From: Thamnaconus septentrionalis
Lineage: Eukaryota > Chordata > Actinopteri > Tetraodontiformes > Monacanthidae
DNA length: 64,000 nucleotides
Assembly: GCA_009823395.1 (NCBI GenBank)
Contig: CM020511.1
Span: forward strand, 21,175,001-21,239,000
Direction: 5' to 3'
The position numbers and the translations under genes were made by a program. Below are positions 1 to 15,708 of this stretch, one piece after another. Numbering within the stretch: position 1 is the stretch's first letter; each line of letters opens with the position of its first letter. Under the pieces are notes generated by a model. It was not told the DNA's origin. It did not search any database and worked only from the letters and a program-made list of their open reading frames with translations.

Positions 1-610
1 TTGTTTGTGAGTGCATGTGTTTGACAGCGAAACCCTGCGAGGATAAACGCACTCCTGTGCGCGCCTGGCATTACGATGCCTCCTCCATCTACCAAACTGC
101 TGCCATCATGGAAAGAAAGTCAAGACGCAAGACGCGTTAGTCACCAATACCTGAGTACCATTTGTATTTTTTCATAGCCTATCTAAAATATTGGCATATA
201 TACTGTAGTCTATGCCTATCTATATATAAGATTTGGGGAGCCATATATATATTTCAGGCTTTTCAGAGAGGAAAGTTTCACTCAGAAGCAAGAAACACTT
301 GAGAAACACAGACAGAAACTGCGCCTGGTTTTGGCTGGCGGTGTTTGCGTCTGTCAAACTGTGCACGAGTGCAAACTCTTTCTGGATCTGCCGCTGTTTG
401 AATGAGGCATCTTTGCATAGAAGGGGGTGTCATTTTGCGCGTAATGACTCATTTAAATACATTGAAATGAGTCTGGCGCAACCCTGTCGCATTTTGCGCC
501 GATTTTCACGTTTGCGTCCTCTCTGAATCACCGTTTTTGGCGCTATTTACACGGATTTTCAGGCGCAAAAGCCGTGCAAACGCTTTGTGGATCTACCCCT
601 ATGTTTTTTC
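1..610. repeat. MITE-like repeat block with a hairpin
   Basis: No gene is seen here. A near-perfect hairpin lies at 446-473 (arms GACTCATTT and AAATGAGTC). It is flanked by a second pair of complementary short arms, TTGCGC at about 434-439 and GCGCAA at about 476-481. A segment at about 371-397 (GTGCAAACTCTTTCTGGATC) recurs in diverged form at about 576-602, so the block contains internal duplication. GCGCAAA-type motifs recur across it. This fits a degenerate non-autonomous DNA transposon, but the family is not identified. Confidence 0.35.
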
Positions 611-639
611 ATAGCTACGAAGGACAGTTGGTTAGCTCA

Positions 640-640
<1 letters not shown>

Positions 641-674
<34 letters not shown>
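641..674. repeat. (CA)n microsatellite
   Basis: Pure CA dinucleotide tract. The Thr-His repeat ORFs across it are artefacts of the repeat. Confidence 0.9.
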
Positions 675-677
<3 letters not shown>

Positions 678-856
678 CCTACATCACATTAGCACTCAGC
701 TTAACTTACTGGCTCAAACTTTGACACAACATTGTGGTCTGATGTTGTCGACACTGAGTTTGCAGGTTGTGTGTGTCAGCCACCTCGAGGTGCTGTTAAC
801 AACTCAGGTCATGTGACCCAGGTGAGGGCTTCACTTGGTGGGAGGTCCTGACCTGT

Positions 857-864
857 TACTGCTA

Positions 865-908
<44 letters not shown>

Positions 909-933
909 ATTACTGCTGCTGCTGCTGCTGCTG
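857..933. repeat. (CTG)n trinucleotide tract
   Basis: CTG repeat of roughly 25 units with two CTATTACTG-type interruptions. It reads as poly-Leu on plus and poly-Ser on minus. No splice or homology context supports a coding role. Confidence 0.9.
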
Positions 934-1261
934 TGTGCCGACTGTGAGTCGGAGGTAAAGAGCGGGAAAAAAACCCTGAGGGTGTCGAGGGCGGCAGCTG
1001 CCAATAAAAGAGAACAAATCAGTTCAAAAGCCCACACACACACACACACACCTTCCGCCTACCTGTCTGTGACTTTCAAGTCATTAGGCGCCGCGGCGAG
1101 CCAGCGGGAGAGCGAGAGAGAGAGAGAGAGAGCGTTAGCTTGACTTGAAAGGCATCAAAAGGGGAGAGAGAGGATGTGAGTGGAGCTCGCTCGACCCTTC
1201 AGCTGGAGAAGAAGAGATGAGAGAGAGAGAGAGAGAGAGGCCGCTGGTGCTGCTTTGCTCA

Positions 1262-1264
<3 letters not shown>

Positions 1265-1359
<95 letters not shown>
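1265..1359. repeat. (TG)n microsatellite, about 95 bases
   Basis: Long uninterrupted TG tract, flanked by (GA)n tracts at about 1111-1130 and 1218-1238. Confidence 0.95.
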
Positions 1360-1360
<1 letters not shown>

Positions 1361-1618
1361 TCAGGTGGTCAGACATAGTTTTTGAGGTTTGGGATTTTTT
1401 TTTTTCATCCTCTCCAGTCGTTAATAATTGTGTAATGAACAGATATTATGTCAGTCAATATTGTGTCAGACCAGCTTAGTGATGATGTGCAGTGTCATTC
1501 ACACTGTTACAAACTGCTACAGTGTTTCTCTTGGCATCAAGGGCCAGTAAAATAAAAATAAATCACCACCTCCGCTGAGTCTGGAAACCAAACCAAGCAG
1601 GCTTCACACCCAGCGGGC

Positions 1619-1662
1619 GACATCACAGTGACATCACAGTGACATCACAGTGACATCAGAGT
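1619..1662. repeat. 11-bp tandem repeat, 4 units
   Basis: Four head-to-tail copies of GACATCACAGT; the last unit carries one change. Confidence 0.9.
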
Positions 1663-1897
1663 GACCGGGCCATCTTCGCACTCACTCGCTAGTCTGGATG
1701 CTCCTCACTGATGTCGCAGCAGAAGCACCCCATCCCAGGTGAACTGAACTGCTGCCTCCGGGCCAGGAAGTGGCAGCGTCCTGCATGATGTCACGGAGGG
1801 GACGGGGTTTTCCGAGGCTGCTGATTGGCTCCACCAGCCACCCAGACCTGCTGGTTTCTGTGCCTGTGGCGGTGGAGCAGTGGAGCTGGGAGATGAT

Positions 1898-1996
1898 GGT
1901 ACCAGGTGGTGGTACCAGCGGAGCTAATGGTACCAGTGGAGGTGGTGGTACCAGTGGAGGTGGTGGTACCAGGTGGTGGTACCAGTGGAGCTGGGA
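1898..1996. repeat. GGTACCAG minisatellite, 18-bp unit
   Basis: Imperfect tandem units of about 18 bp starting GGTACCAGTGGAGGTGGT. Overlapping ORFs read as Gly/Thr/Ser repeats and are not considered genes. Confidence 0.85.
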
Positions 1997-1999
1997 TCT

Positions 2000-5636
<3,637 letters not shown>

Positions 5637-5814
5637 GGCTCTGATTGGCCGTGGAGCAGCTCCAGCTTTGAGCCTAATGAAGGAAACTAATCACATCCTC
5701 ACACACACGCACACACACACACTGGAAGAAACACACCTGCCATACTCATCCGCTTCCACACACACACACACACACACACAGCCTGATGTAGTCATATCCT
5801 CTAGTCGTCTACTT

Positions 5815-5851
<37 letters not shown>

Positions 5852-6037
5852 AATTCCACTCTCTCTTCAACCCTCCGAGTCAATATACACTCACATAATG
5901 TAAACGCTGCATAAACAAACACACACCTAGTGCGCTTACCTTTGCCACACACACACACACACACACATGGGCCAAAGCCAGCCCTGCGGTGCGTTCCAGC
6001 GGTTGGAATTAATTTCAGAAAGTAGTGAGAGGTAACC

Positions 6038-6088
6038 TGTGTGTGTGTGTGTGTGTGTGTGTCTGTCTGTCTGTCTGTCTGTCTGTCT
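6038..6088. repeat. (TG)n followed by (GTCT)n
   Basis: Compound microsatellite: a TG tract passing directly into about seven GTCT units. Confidence 0.9.
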
Positions 6089-7209
6089 TTCTTGCGTTTG
6101 TGTGGTGTATGCATGCACGTGTGTGAGAGTCGTAAGTAACAGTAATACAGTCAAGAATTCCTGGAAACTAGCGCGACTAGAGCTGTTGCTGCTAAGGCTA
6201 GCACCGCTAACGCTTCTGATGCTGCTTGTTTCCCATTGGCCGGCAACTTTTGATACAGCAAACGTTGCGCTGTTGCACTTTCAGGCGTCCAGTGAAGCAG
6301 TGGTGGAGCCCCCTAGAGGAGAGAAGCACCACCTGCTCCTTACTGTGCATCTGGAGCTTCTCCTCCTGGTGTTGGCGCCATCTGTGGGAGGGGAAGTGAA
6401 AAGAAAAGAAAAGAAAAGAAAAGGAAAGGCGACGAGCCAAAACCAGAGGCTGTTTGTTTGTGCAGCGCAGATTGGCTGTTGTTGTGCGTCGCTCATCCTG
6501 GAAGTGTCTGAGACAGATGGAGGGATGACGGAGGTGGAGATGATACGGAGGTGTAATTATCCCTGCGGTTCTCCCTCACATCAGCCGCAGTGCATTCCTG
6601 CCACGTTGTTCTTTGCTGGTTAACCACACGTGCACATTTATATTCGGCGGCATGTTTTTTCTCACTCATGGTGCAAGTTTTTTTTTGGTTTGGTTTTTTT
6701 GTTTGTGTCTTTTTCTTTTTGTTATTTTTTTTATTTGATCTCGGGCTTCAAACAGACTTGTCAACTATAAAGGCCGAAGCCTTTAAAAGGAAAATGAGGG
6801 TCTGAATAAACCAGCGCAGACTGACGCCACCAGTCACAGAAATATGATTGGAAACAGACTGAGAGTTGGGGTTTTTTTTTTACAGAAGGCTGCAAACACA
6901 GGGCTCAGGCCTCATTTGCACGGATACATGTTAATGGGGCCTGCAGAGAGTGAACTTGCGGCGCCACACCAGGCCCGGCATAGGTACTGCATTGTTTTCT
7001 GTCTTTTCCAGTGTTTCTGTGTACACTGGGATTTTTTTGAATACAGCTTCGCGCAAACATGGGTTTTTTTTGGGAGGGCTGGGGGGGGTTCGAGAGCGTT
7101 TTCAAAAATGTGCAGTTACAAAAAAAATCCGTCTCGGTGTAAACGGCATCCAGGATGAGAGATTCAGACAGTCGGTTGATCGGCTGCAGAGACTGAGAAA
7201 GTCACAGAG

Positions 7210-7249
<40 letters not shown>

Positions 7250-7376
7250 GAGACAGACGGGGGGGGGGGATGCTGGTGAAGCAGGGAAGTGCTGGAGCCA
7301 GAGAGATTGACCCAGACATGACCTGTCTATGAGAACATGCTTTAACCCCTCTCACACACTCTCCCTCTCTCTCTCT

Positions 7377-7416
<40 letters not shown>

Positions 7417-7739
7417 AGATAGAGGAGCAGATAGCTCGGCTGTTCATCAGGCTGCTGATAGAAAACCATGATAACATTTCTAATAAAAAACAGCATCATG
7501 TGATCGTGTCCAACAGCAGCTGCGAGGCGGTTTACATTCAAACTTATTACAGATTTATTACAGATTGATCTCAGATTCATTCCAGATTTATTCCAGATTT
7601 ATTCCAGATTTATTCCAGATTTATTCCATGGTGAAGGAGCAGATTACGGTCCAACAGACAGAATTCTGTTTCCGGCTGCTTTCCAGACAGAGCCGGCGTG
7701 CACTCTCCTCTCCTCTCCTCTCCTCTCCTCTCTGTCCGC

Positions 7740-7783
<44 letters not shown>

Positions 7784-7890
7784 ATCCCATCCGTCCACTC
7801 CTGTCTGACCTCAAACTCACCGGCTGGCTGGTGACCAATCAGATAACAGGTGGTCGGCTGCCGTTTGGCCGTGAAGGGCTGAAAGTGGCT

Positions 7891-7942
<52 letters not shown>

Positions 7943-8490
7943 GTGCCTCGGTATCATCCTGGCACCGGCCTGGCGACCTCCCTGCACTGATGAAGCAGCA
8001 GCAGAGAAGCTGCAGTCTCTGAGATGGAAACAGCTCGTCAGTTGTGTTGTTGTGTCGTTGTGTCGTGTGTTCAACTTCGTTGAACAGAAGTTGTGTTGTC
8101 GGACTGTCGTCACGGCAGCCTTGTTGTTTACAGGACGCTGCAGCCAAACACAAACTTTCAAGACAGACGGACGGATGGACGGACACACACACACACACAG
8201 TTTGTGTTGCACCGATTCACTGACACACATGAACGACCTGATCGATGAACACAGACAGCAGTTTGTGTGTGTGTGTGCACATGTGTGCATGTGTGTGCGT
8301 GTGCATGCATGTGTGTGCGTCTCCTCTGGGCTTTGGAGAGATAAAACACACTCACACACACACACTCTCCTCCGTTGGCTGGAGTTAACAAGCAGTTGTC
8401 TCCAGCTGTCACCTGACGCTGAGGTCACAGTGACACACACACACACACACACTCCACTGTCTGTTGGTTTATTTGAGGTTTTAATCTGCA
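6089..8490. other. Intergenic, microsatellite-rich, no gene seen
   Basis: Contains TG or CA tracts at about 7211-7247, 7379-7413, 7741-7781, 7893-7937, 8183-8200 and 8431-8452, a (AAAAG)n run at about 6400-6422, and a (CTCTC)n run at about 7707-7731. No credible exon is seen. Confidence 0.5.
7540..7628. repeat. 11-bp tandem repeat (TTATTCCAGAT)n
   Basis: About seven to eight imperfect units of TTATTCCAGAT or TTATTACAGAT. Because 11 is not a multiple of 3, every reading frame is visited in turn. Confidence 0.85.
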
Positions 8491-8493
8491 GAT

Positions 8494-8873
8494 TGGCGAC
8501 ACGGTGGCGCAGTGGTTAGCGCTGCCGCCTCACAGCAAGAAGGTCGTGGGTTCGATTCCGGGGCCTGGGCCTGGGACCTTTCTGTGTGGAGTTTGCATGC
8601 CCCCCCCCGTGTCTGCGTGGGTTCTCTCCGGGTTCTCCGGCTTCCTCCCACACTCCAAAAACATGCATGTGAGGTCAACTGAACACTCTAAATTGTCCGT
8701 AGGTGTGCATGTGAGTGTGAATGGTTGTTTGTCTCTATGTGGCCCTGCGATGAACTGGCGACTTGTCCAGGGTGTCACCCTGCCTTCGCCCTAAGACAGC
8801 TGGGATAGGCTCCAGCAGACCCCCGTCACCCTGAATTGGAATAAGCGGGTATAGAAGATGAATGAATGAATGA
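8494..8873 (+). mobile_element. tRNA-derived SINE, near full length
   Basis: The head carries a tRNA-like A box (GGCGCAGTGGTTAGCGCTGC) and a B box (GGTTCGATTCC) with A-to-B spacing close to that of a tRNA. A conserved body follows, with CTCCCACACTCCAAAAACATGCATG, then GCGATGAACTGGCGACTTG, and a tail around GGGATAGGCTCCAGC ending in (GAAT)n. This is a widespread teleost SINE design, transcribed by RNA polymerase III and mobilised by a partner LINE. The exact family name is not asserted. A shorter relative lies at 39163-39400. Confidence 0.85.
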
Positions 8874-8891
8874 ATCTGCAGATTTGCAGTA

Positions 8892-8923
<32 letters not shown>

Positions 8924-9354
8924 GTGCACCACCTACATGTGTGTTGCTAGTTTTATTTACCTTGTCACGTCTTGTCACTGTGTTTGTGTATTGACATGTT
9001 TGCACGTGTGTGTGTGTGTGTGTGTGTGTGTAGATTGTGTTTACTGTGTTTCAGTTGTGTGTTTAGTCTTTGTTTGTGTGTTCAGTGTTTGGTTGTGTGT
9101 TTGATTGTGTGCTCGGTGTGTGGTGGTGTGTGTGTGTGACCGCAACATGTTTGCGCTGCAGCTGTTTCCACAAGTTGACAAGCTGATGTTGTTTGCTGCT
9201 CTTTGTTTTGTGTGCGTCACTTGTTGTCTCAAGATGCTGCGGTGAAGAAACACACAACCACACACCAAGGACGTCTTGATCTGATCGATTGCTTGATCGG
9301 CTCCAGGTGTTCCCCCATCACCTGCTTCTCCAGATGTTCAGGGATTCAACATGC
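8874..9354. other. Intergenic TG-rich stretch
   Basis: Contains (TG)n runs at about 8891-8920 and 9006-9032 and TGTGTTT-rich sequence. No gene is seen. Confidence 0.5.
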
Positions 9355-9891
9355 GTTTCCATTACAGTTTTTCACAAAATAAAAGTGATAGTTATAAAAT
9401 TTCGATAAAGTACAACTGCAATTTGCAGGTGTTACCACTGAGTGGTGTGAAGCGCATAAGCCGTAATAAAATTCTGGTCCGATCTGGTCCCTCCAGACGC
9501 CACTGTGTGGAGGATGGAGGGACCAAACATTTGGCCATAAATCTGCATTTCCATGTTGTTTGCTGTCCAGAATGGTTGTTACATTTTTCTCTTTGATGAC
9601 TTGTCAAAAATGTTCCGTCTCCTCCTCCGTCCAATCATAACACGGCATTTTCACTGGTCAGTGAACTGGTCACGTGACCCCGTACGTCACGTCCGCTGAC
9701 ATATAAATGTGAAAAAATTGTTTCCATGACACTTTTGTGATATTCCTCTCTATGGATACGTGTGAAAAACCACCTCATGAGAGCGTCAAAACCTTTTAGC
9801 CATATTTGAGAGGTTTTTTCCAAGTTGAGCTGTTTCCATCACCACTTTTTATTGCCATATTTAGGTTTGCCGCAATTCTAGGCGTCCTGGA
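9355..9891 (-). mobile_element. DNA-transposon relic with Myb/SANT-like coding remnant, copy 1
   Basis: This segment is the reverse complement of a related one at 27986-28489. The ends carry short inverted TTTCCAT-type sequence and both copies share a GTCACGTGAC-containing core. Read on minus from about 9647, the coding remnant begins MPCYDWTEEETEHF and then meets a stop. The WTEEET pattern resembles the start of the Myb/SANT-like domains of PIF/Harbinger second proteins and MSANTD genes. Copy 1 is therefore a broken, probably non-autonomous fragment. The family assignment is inference from a short motif. Confidence 0.6.
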
Positions 9892-10010
9892 ATCAATGAA
9901 TAGATTTTTAGATTCTTACTTCAGACGTGGGAGCAGAGACTTAAAACTGGCCGAGAAATTAGAGCCACGGAATTTCAAGAAACACTCAGTGGTAGAGATT
10001 GAAGGACAAG

Positions 10011-10044
<34 letters not shown>

Positions 10045-10130
10045 TTTCTCGATAAGCTCCATATAAATGTGAAGCCAGAGTGAAACGCTGCTGCAGGTCG
10101 GAAGCTGGAGAGAAATGGAGCGCATCTCCC

Positions 10131-10133
<3 letters not shown>

Positions 10134-10200
<67 letters not shown>
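10134..10200. repeat. (TG)n microsatellite
   Basis: About 67 bases of uninterrupted TG repeat. Confidence 0.95.
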
Positions 10201-10202
<2 letters not shown>

Positions 10203-10679
10203 CGTGTTGACTTTACAGAACAGGGCCGCTGGCTGCTGCGTGGATATCCGAGCGGCCGCTCGTTATCTGATGTGGACGACAGGAGGTCAGTCCCGTTGAC
10301 TGGGGACCGCCTGACCTTTGACCCCTGCATTGTTCCCCACAGGAAGCGCGACAGAAAGCCACGCCGAGTACACAATACACCTTGCACACTGCGCAGGGCG
10401 TGTGTGTGTGTGTGTGTGTGTGTGTTGTACCTTCACAGATTTATGGCTTGTGGGACACAAAAAAAAATTCTATGTTAGATAAATAAGTTCTCCTCCTCCC
10501 TGCAGGACACACTGCAGTCTTTGTTCGCACTGGAGGACGCACACACACACATGCACGCACGCACGCACGCACACATGCGTGCAGTCACAAGGTTTTCATT
10601 CATTCATTCATTCCTCAAATATTTTCAGTCTGTCTTATTGTAATATTTAAGAACGACGTGCGTGTGCTGAGTCGCTTCT

Positions 10680-10719
<40 letters not shown>

Positions 10720-11073
10720 CAGAGCACCAACATCCTCTGCTCTAGCCCTTGACAAACAGCAGTGGAGCGGCGGTCCATCAATAACGGGCGGCTGGGTGTC
10801 GGTGTTCCAAACGGGAACGTCCTATCAGGATTAGCCTGGAATGTTCACACACTTCCTTTCCTCACTCCCTCCCTCCCGTCACTCCATCTTCTCCTCTCCC
10901 GGCCCCGCCCACATCCAGGACTGCGTCACATGATCCATGGCTGAGATTCCATCCCCTCCGTTTTGTCAGACTTCCGAACCAAAGCGTTTTTTTTCCCCCT
11001 GTTGTTCCCAGTATTCCATGGGCAAGAGCTGAAGGACAACGGAAAATCGTTCTTTCTAATTTTTAGCCCATTG

Positions 11074-11107
11074 CCTAGCCTAGCGTAGCCTAGCCTAGCC
11101 TAGCTCA
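11074..11107. repeat. (TAGCC)n pentamer run
   Basis: About seven pentamer units of TAGCC/TAGCG type. Not telomeric sequence. Confidence 0.8.
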
Positions 11108-11859
11108 GCCGTAAGCCTTGGCAACATTCCAGGAGCTTAAATGAAACTCATTTCTTCTCTCGTCCATCAATCAAAGTCGTCCAGGTTCAAAACTAAAGTT
11201 GTTTAGTTTTTGGGACGTTGTCCTGAAATCTGGCTGCAGCGCCCCCTGCTGCTCCTCCCTGTGCAGGTTTTAGCTGGTCTGAGGGCCTTCAAACAAAGCC
11301 AGTCCAAGCTCTCTCTCTTTCTCCTGATCATCATCCTCGTGGCTGTTTTGAATCCTGCCGCCTGAATCTGTTAATATTTTCACTGACTCAGTGAGTCGCT
11401 GAGTCGCCTGAGGTGATTCTGAACCTGGAGCTGCAGCCAATCAGGAGAGAGCTCGGCTTTAAAAACTTTCCACCTCCATCTGCATTACCTGCGTACATGT
11501 GTTGATGGCGAATATTATTTTTTCATATTTTCCTACCACCCAACGCAAATCACTTTGTGTCAGCGTTTGTTAGTCTGAACGCAAATCGCCTCTGATGACT
11601 GACTGAGTCTTTGACGGCCTTGTTGCGGTTTCACTTCCTGTTTCAGAGGTTCTGAACAGGAAGTTCCAGTCGGGCCAACGACGCACGACAACACAACAAC
11701 ACACAAATCTTCAGCCCTGCTTCCGAATCCTCTGAAAACTTGGTCTGACTTCCTGTTTCCTGTCTGACTCTGAATCTTATCGCCAACTTTGAAGGTCTGT
11801 TGGTTTGTTTTCAGCTGATAGATCAGATCAGCTGGAGTAAATCACTGAGGACGTAGCCT

Positions 11860-11975
<116 letters not shown>

Positions 11976-12332
11976 TGACTGCAGGAGTCTCTGATGAAGA
12001 GCATCTCCAGCCGTAAAGAGTCGAGACAATTAGACTTACAGCCGCCACAACACACACACACTGCTCCTCCTCCAGCTCCTGCTCCTCTTGCTCCTCCTGC
12101 TCTTCCTCCACCTCCTGCTCTTCCTCCTCCTCCTCCTCAGCTCCAGCCCTGCAGATACAGTGAATCCTCCTTCATGTTGAGGGTTTTTAGTGTAAAATCT
12201 CTGGCTGTGTTTAATGTGGCTCCAGCGGCCAGACGGAGCTGCTGCAGCAGGACAGTCCATGGTGAGAGTGTCGACGTCAGCGACACCCTGAGAGGTCAGC
12301 AGGTCCACTGGAGAGGATCTGATGATGTCAAA

Positions 12333-12333
<1 letters not shown>

Positions 12334-12411
<78 letters not shown>

Positions 12412-12419
12412 TGTGTGCG
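12334..12419. repeat. (TG)n microsatellite
   Basis: TG tract of about 80 bases with a single TTT interruption near the 3' end. A shorter TG run follows at about 12523-12546. Confidence 0.95.
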
Positions 12420-12648
12420 TGCGCAATGGGATCTATGTGTAAGCTTTCCTCTGTGCAGCAACCATGTGCATGTGTGGGTACACACACGCTTCACATACAC
12501 ACACTCACCTGTGTGTGTCAGCGTGTGTGTGTGTGTGTGTGTGTGTGCTGTGTGCAAACTGTCGTCACACTCTGGATTTATTGACGGAAGCAGCAAGAAG
12601 AAAAAGAAGAGAAGAAGAAAAAAAGGAGGAGGAGTGGTCAGATGAATC

Positions 12649-12649
<1 letters not shown>

Positions 12650-12730
<81 letters not shown>
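12650..12730. repeat. (TG)n microsatellite
   Basis: TG tract of about 80 bases, followed by a (TC)n run at about 12767-12789. Confidence 0.95.
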
Positions 12731-12733
<3 letters not shown>

Positions 12734-13265
12734 GTGACCTCTCTCCCTGTCCATTGGTGGCTCTCCTCTCTCTCTCTCTCTCTCTCTCTTCCTCCAACTT
12801 GCTTTTTTTTTTTCTATTTTCTGTCAAAAAATTCTCATGAATGTTGCAGATCTGCATTTTCGTGTTGAGCTGCATGCTGCCTCTGATTGGCCGCTCAGTT
12901 GGACAGGTGGACCACATACGAACACACTGGCCATTCTGTGTGTATATATGCAATTAGACAGATATACATCTGTATTCTGAGTGTGTTCGTAGAGTCTTTG
13001 TCATTTTGTCCAGATTTTGATGATTTTTTTCCTTCCTCCTGCTGGTTTTTGCAGCGGCGCTCCGTGTGGCTGCCGATGGTTTAGTGTAGTGGCCAGGGCG
13101 ACAGCGAGACGGGTAGCAGCCAGGGAGAGAGAGAGTAGGGTGGGGAGGAAGGGGAGGGGAGGAGAGGGGGAGGCGAGGGAGGAAACTGAAAAATGAAGCG
13201 TGAAAGTAAAGAAGGAGTTGAGTTACTGTTTGATTATACAGGAGAGGATGTTTACTACCCACTAC

Positions 13266-13267
<2 letters not shown>

Positions 13268-13320
<53 letters not shown>
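13268..13320. repeat. (TG)n microsatellite
   Basis: TG tract of about 53 bases. The flanks to about 14100 show no gene. Confidence 0.95.
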
Positions 13321-13322
<2 letters not shown>

Positions 13323-14110
13323 CACTGGTTGCTTGACTTTTACTGTCACTGTTTGTTTACGGCGGCGATGACGGACGCCAGGAAAATCAAAAAGTTCTCT
13401 TGTCAAACAGATTGACTTGATGATTTTCTGTCTGTGTGTTTCTGTTTCTGTTTATTAGGTCACATGTGGTTGAAACAACTAATTGGTTTGAAAATGTTTG
13501 CCTGGATCCCTGGAGAGAAAAATGGAATCATTTCACAAACAGAGTTTACACTTCAGAGTTTAGAGTTTTTCTTCTTCTGCAGATTAATTCATGGCTCATC
13601 AAACTGCTGGGGTTTCTTTTTGGGGGGGGTTGATGACATCAGACACAAACACCTGGCAACCGTCCTACACACACACACACACACACCCACAGGCAGACTC
13701 ACAACCCAGTGTTGCACTGCGACTGTGGGTCAGCAGCCTCGTCACACTCGCTCTGATTGGTTGGTTACGTTTGGAGAAGAAGAAAAGGAGAAAGAAGGAG
13801 GAACATGTGAGCAGGAGGTCGATGGAGGAGGCAGGGCTGGAGGTGAAGGAGTCGGGGGAGTGGGGGAGGTGGTGGTTAGGGTGACTCCGGTTCCAGCCCT
13901 CTGAACTGGTCACCAGCTGCTGGAACTGGTTTTTTGAGCTGAGAACATTCAGATGAATGTTGTTCTCAGTTTTCCTCCCGATTGACTGACGGCTCCCCCA
14001 GCCAATCAGCTTCACCGTCTTCAGCCACACGGCTCCACCCTCCGTCTACAGCAGTGCCTGGTACTGAACTTTGACACGTTAGCGACACCGACCCAATTTG
14101 AACCGTCTTT

Positions 14111-14172
14111 CGCCGTAATTCTGACGCACATCCCAGGAAGTCAATCTCAGCGTCTGCCAGCCAATAATCAAT
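14111..14172 (-). repeat. Dispersed repeat (WLAD family), copy 1
   Basis: The reverse complement of this segment resembles 60757-60825. Both contain TTGGCTGGCAGACNCTGANA followed by TTGACT and CTGGGA. Translated, both read WLAD(A/T)(E/D)ID followed by (F/S)LG. This is probably a small unclassified mobile element. Confidence 0.55.
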
Positions 14173-14370
14173 AATCCATTGGCATCGAGATCTAAAGTGG
14201 CTGCTCATTGGCTCTCACATGATGGAGGCGGGAACCAAAGTCACTGGCAAAAACGTTTGTTTTTTACATGACAGTGAATATCATCGTCAAAGTGGCAAAG
14301 ATTGTAAAGTGTCTCCACTTGGTTCTGGAGGATCAGAACTGGATCAGAACTGGATCAGAAGTGGGTTTAG

Positions 14371-14470
14371 AGGAAATCTCATGATCTGAATTAGCAGCAA
14401 AATTGAGAGAAAGTGGCGTCTGATGGCAACAGTGTGTTTTTGCTATTGTTCAAATTGGGTTTTCAAACAT
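14371..14470 (+). repeat. Dispersed repeat (MAT-CFC family), copy 1
   Basis: Aligns by eye to 15602-15708. Shared blocks include GATCTGAAT, AAAATTGA, ATGGCAACA, TTGTTCAA and TTGGGTT, ending in TCAAACAT. Both copies contain an ATG opening the peptide MAT(V/M)CFC(Y/C)CS(N/T)WV(F/V)KH in the same place. Confidence 0.6.
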
Positions 14471-14695
14471 CTCCAGTCTGGACCCTTGGATGTAGCAGCA
14501 GTGTTAGGAGGTGGGACAGCAGCAGCAGCAGCAGCAGCAGGTTGGCTGTTTGCTCCAGGGCACGTCGGCAGACACGTCGGCTCTGTAAAAAAAACTAAAA
14601 CGTGAACCTGCGACCTGCGACCTGCCGCTGACTCAGCACAGCTGCGTTCTCATTGGCCGGCCGGAGAGGTCGACTTTCATCCGCCTCCGTGTTCC

Positions 14696-14697
<2 letters not shown>

Positions 14698-14754
<57 letters not shown>
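14698..14754. repeat. (TG)n microsatellite
   Basis: TG tract of about 57 bases. Confidence 0.95.
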
Positions 14755-14756
<2 letters not shown>

Positions 14757-15049
14757 CGGCTGCAGCAGACTGAACATGCAGCCGTCTCAACACACAGGTT
14801 GTATTTTTAACAAAGCTCAGTGCAGCACTGCTGTCTGCAGGGTGTGCGATGCTGCACAACCACACAGAATAATCTCTGTCAGACGGCCGCACTCCTGTGT
14901 GTGTGTGCGTGTGTGTGTGTGTCGGTCACTCAGCCTTGTAAAGCCCCTGTGATGTGGTTGCTGTATTTAGTGCTGCTGCGGAAGTTGACGGAGGCGTGTG
15001 TACGTGTACTTGTATATAGGGTTGTGTGTACATGTGCTTCTATGACTGT

Positions 15050-15050
15050 G

Positions 15051-15087
<37 letters not shown>
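15050..15087. repeat. (TGCG)n tetranucleotide run
   Basis: About nine TGCG units, an alternating purine-pyrimidine tract that could adopt Z-DNA. Confidence 0.9.
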
Positions 15088-15194
15088 AGGCCACACAGCC
15101 TCTCTGTCACCAGCAGACCTGGAACTCGTCGCGTCCTCGTCTATCAGGCCAAAATGTCGCTTCATCAGAGCAGCCGCTGTATATTTTTCTGTAC

Positions 15195-15230
<36 letters not shown>

Positions 15231-15386
15231 CGTGCATGTGCGCGCTGGTTAGCAGCAGGGCGTAGCTGAGCAGAGAGAAAATATCTCGGCCGACCGCGGG
15301 AATTAACCTCCCCACTAGACCACACCCAGAGAGAGAGAGAGAGAGAGAGCGGGCGTGCGAGCAGTGGTCTCTCTACTCATCTCCCG

Positions 15387-15390
<4 letters not shown>

Positions 15391-15446
<56 letters not shown>
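15391..15446. repeat. (CT)n microsatellite
   Basis: Pure CT tract of about 56 bases. A (GA)n run lies at about 15330-15350 and another CT run at about 15564-15590. Confidence 0.95.
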
Positions 15447-15451
<5 letters not shown>

Positions 15452-15601
15452 TTCTTGTTCTTTCACTCACTTCTTGTCACTTCATTCTGACTCACACCAG
15501 TGAGTTTTTCATCTTTTTTCCCTGATTTGAAGATTTTGCTCATCTGGCTGTTTGGACCTGCACCTCTCTCTCTCTCTCTCTCTCTCTCTCCCCTCTTCTC
15601 A

Positions 15602-15708
15602 GGAGAAAATCCTGATCTGAATCAACAGTAAAATTGAAATAAATAGAGTTGTGCACTATAATGGCAACAATGTGCTTTTGTTGTTGTTCAACTTGGGTTG
15701 TCAAACAT
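15602..15708 (+). repeat. Dispersed repeat (MAT-CFC family), copy 2
   Basis: Second copy of the repeat at 14371-14470, in the same orientation and about 1.2 kb downstream. The ATG at 15661 opens the peptide matching copy 1. Confidence 0.6.

Noticed and set aside
831..1143. Poly-Leu and poly-Ser ORFs over the CTG tract
   Set aside because: Created by the trinucleotide repeat; flanks are further microsatellites.
8504..8570. tRNA-like A and B boxes that could suggest a tRNA gene
   Set aside because: The cloverleaf is not completed and the sequence continues into the SINE body, so it is a SINE head.
12036..12953. 305-codon minus-strand ORF, the longest in the window
   Set aside because: Mostly Thr-His repeat from three TG tracts plus Arg-rich sequence from a GAG/CTC run.
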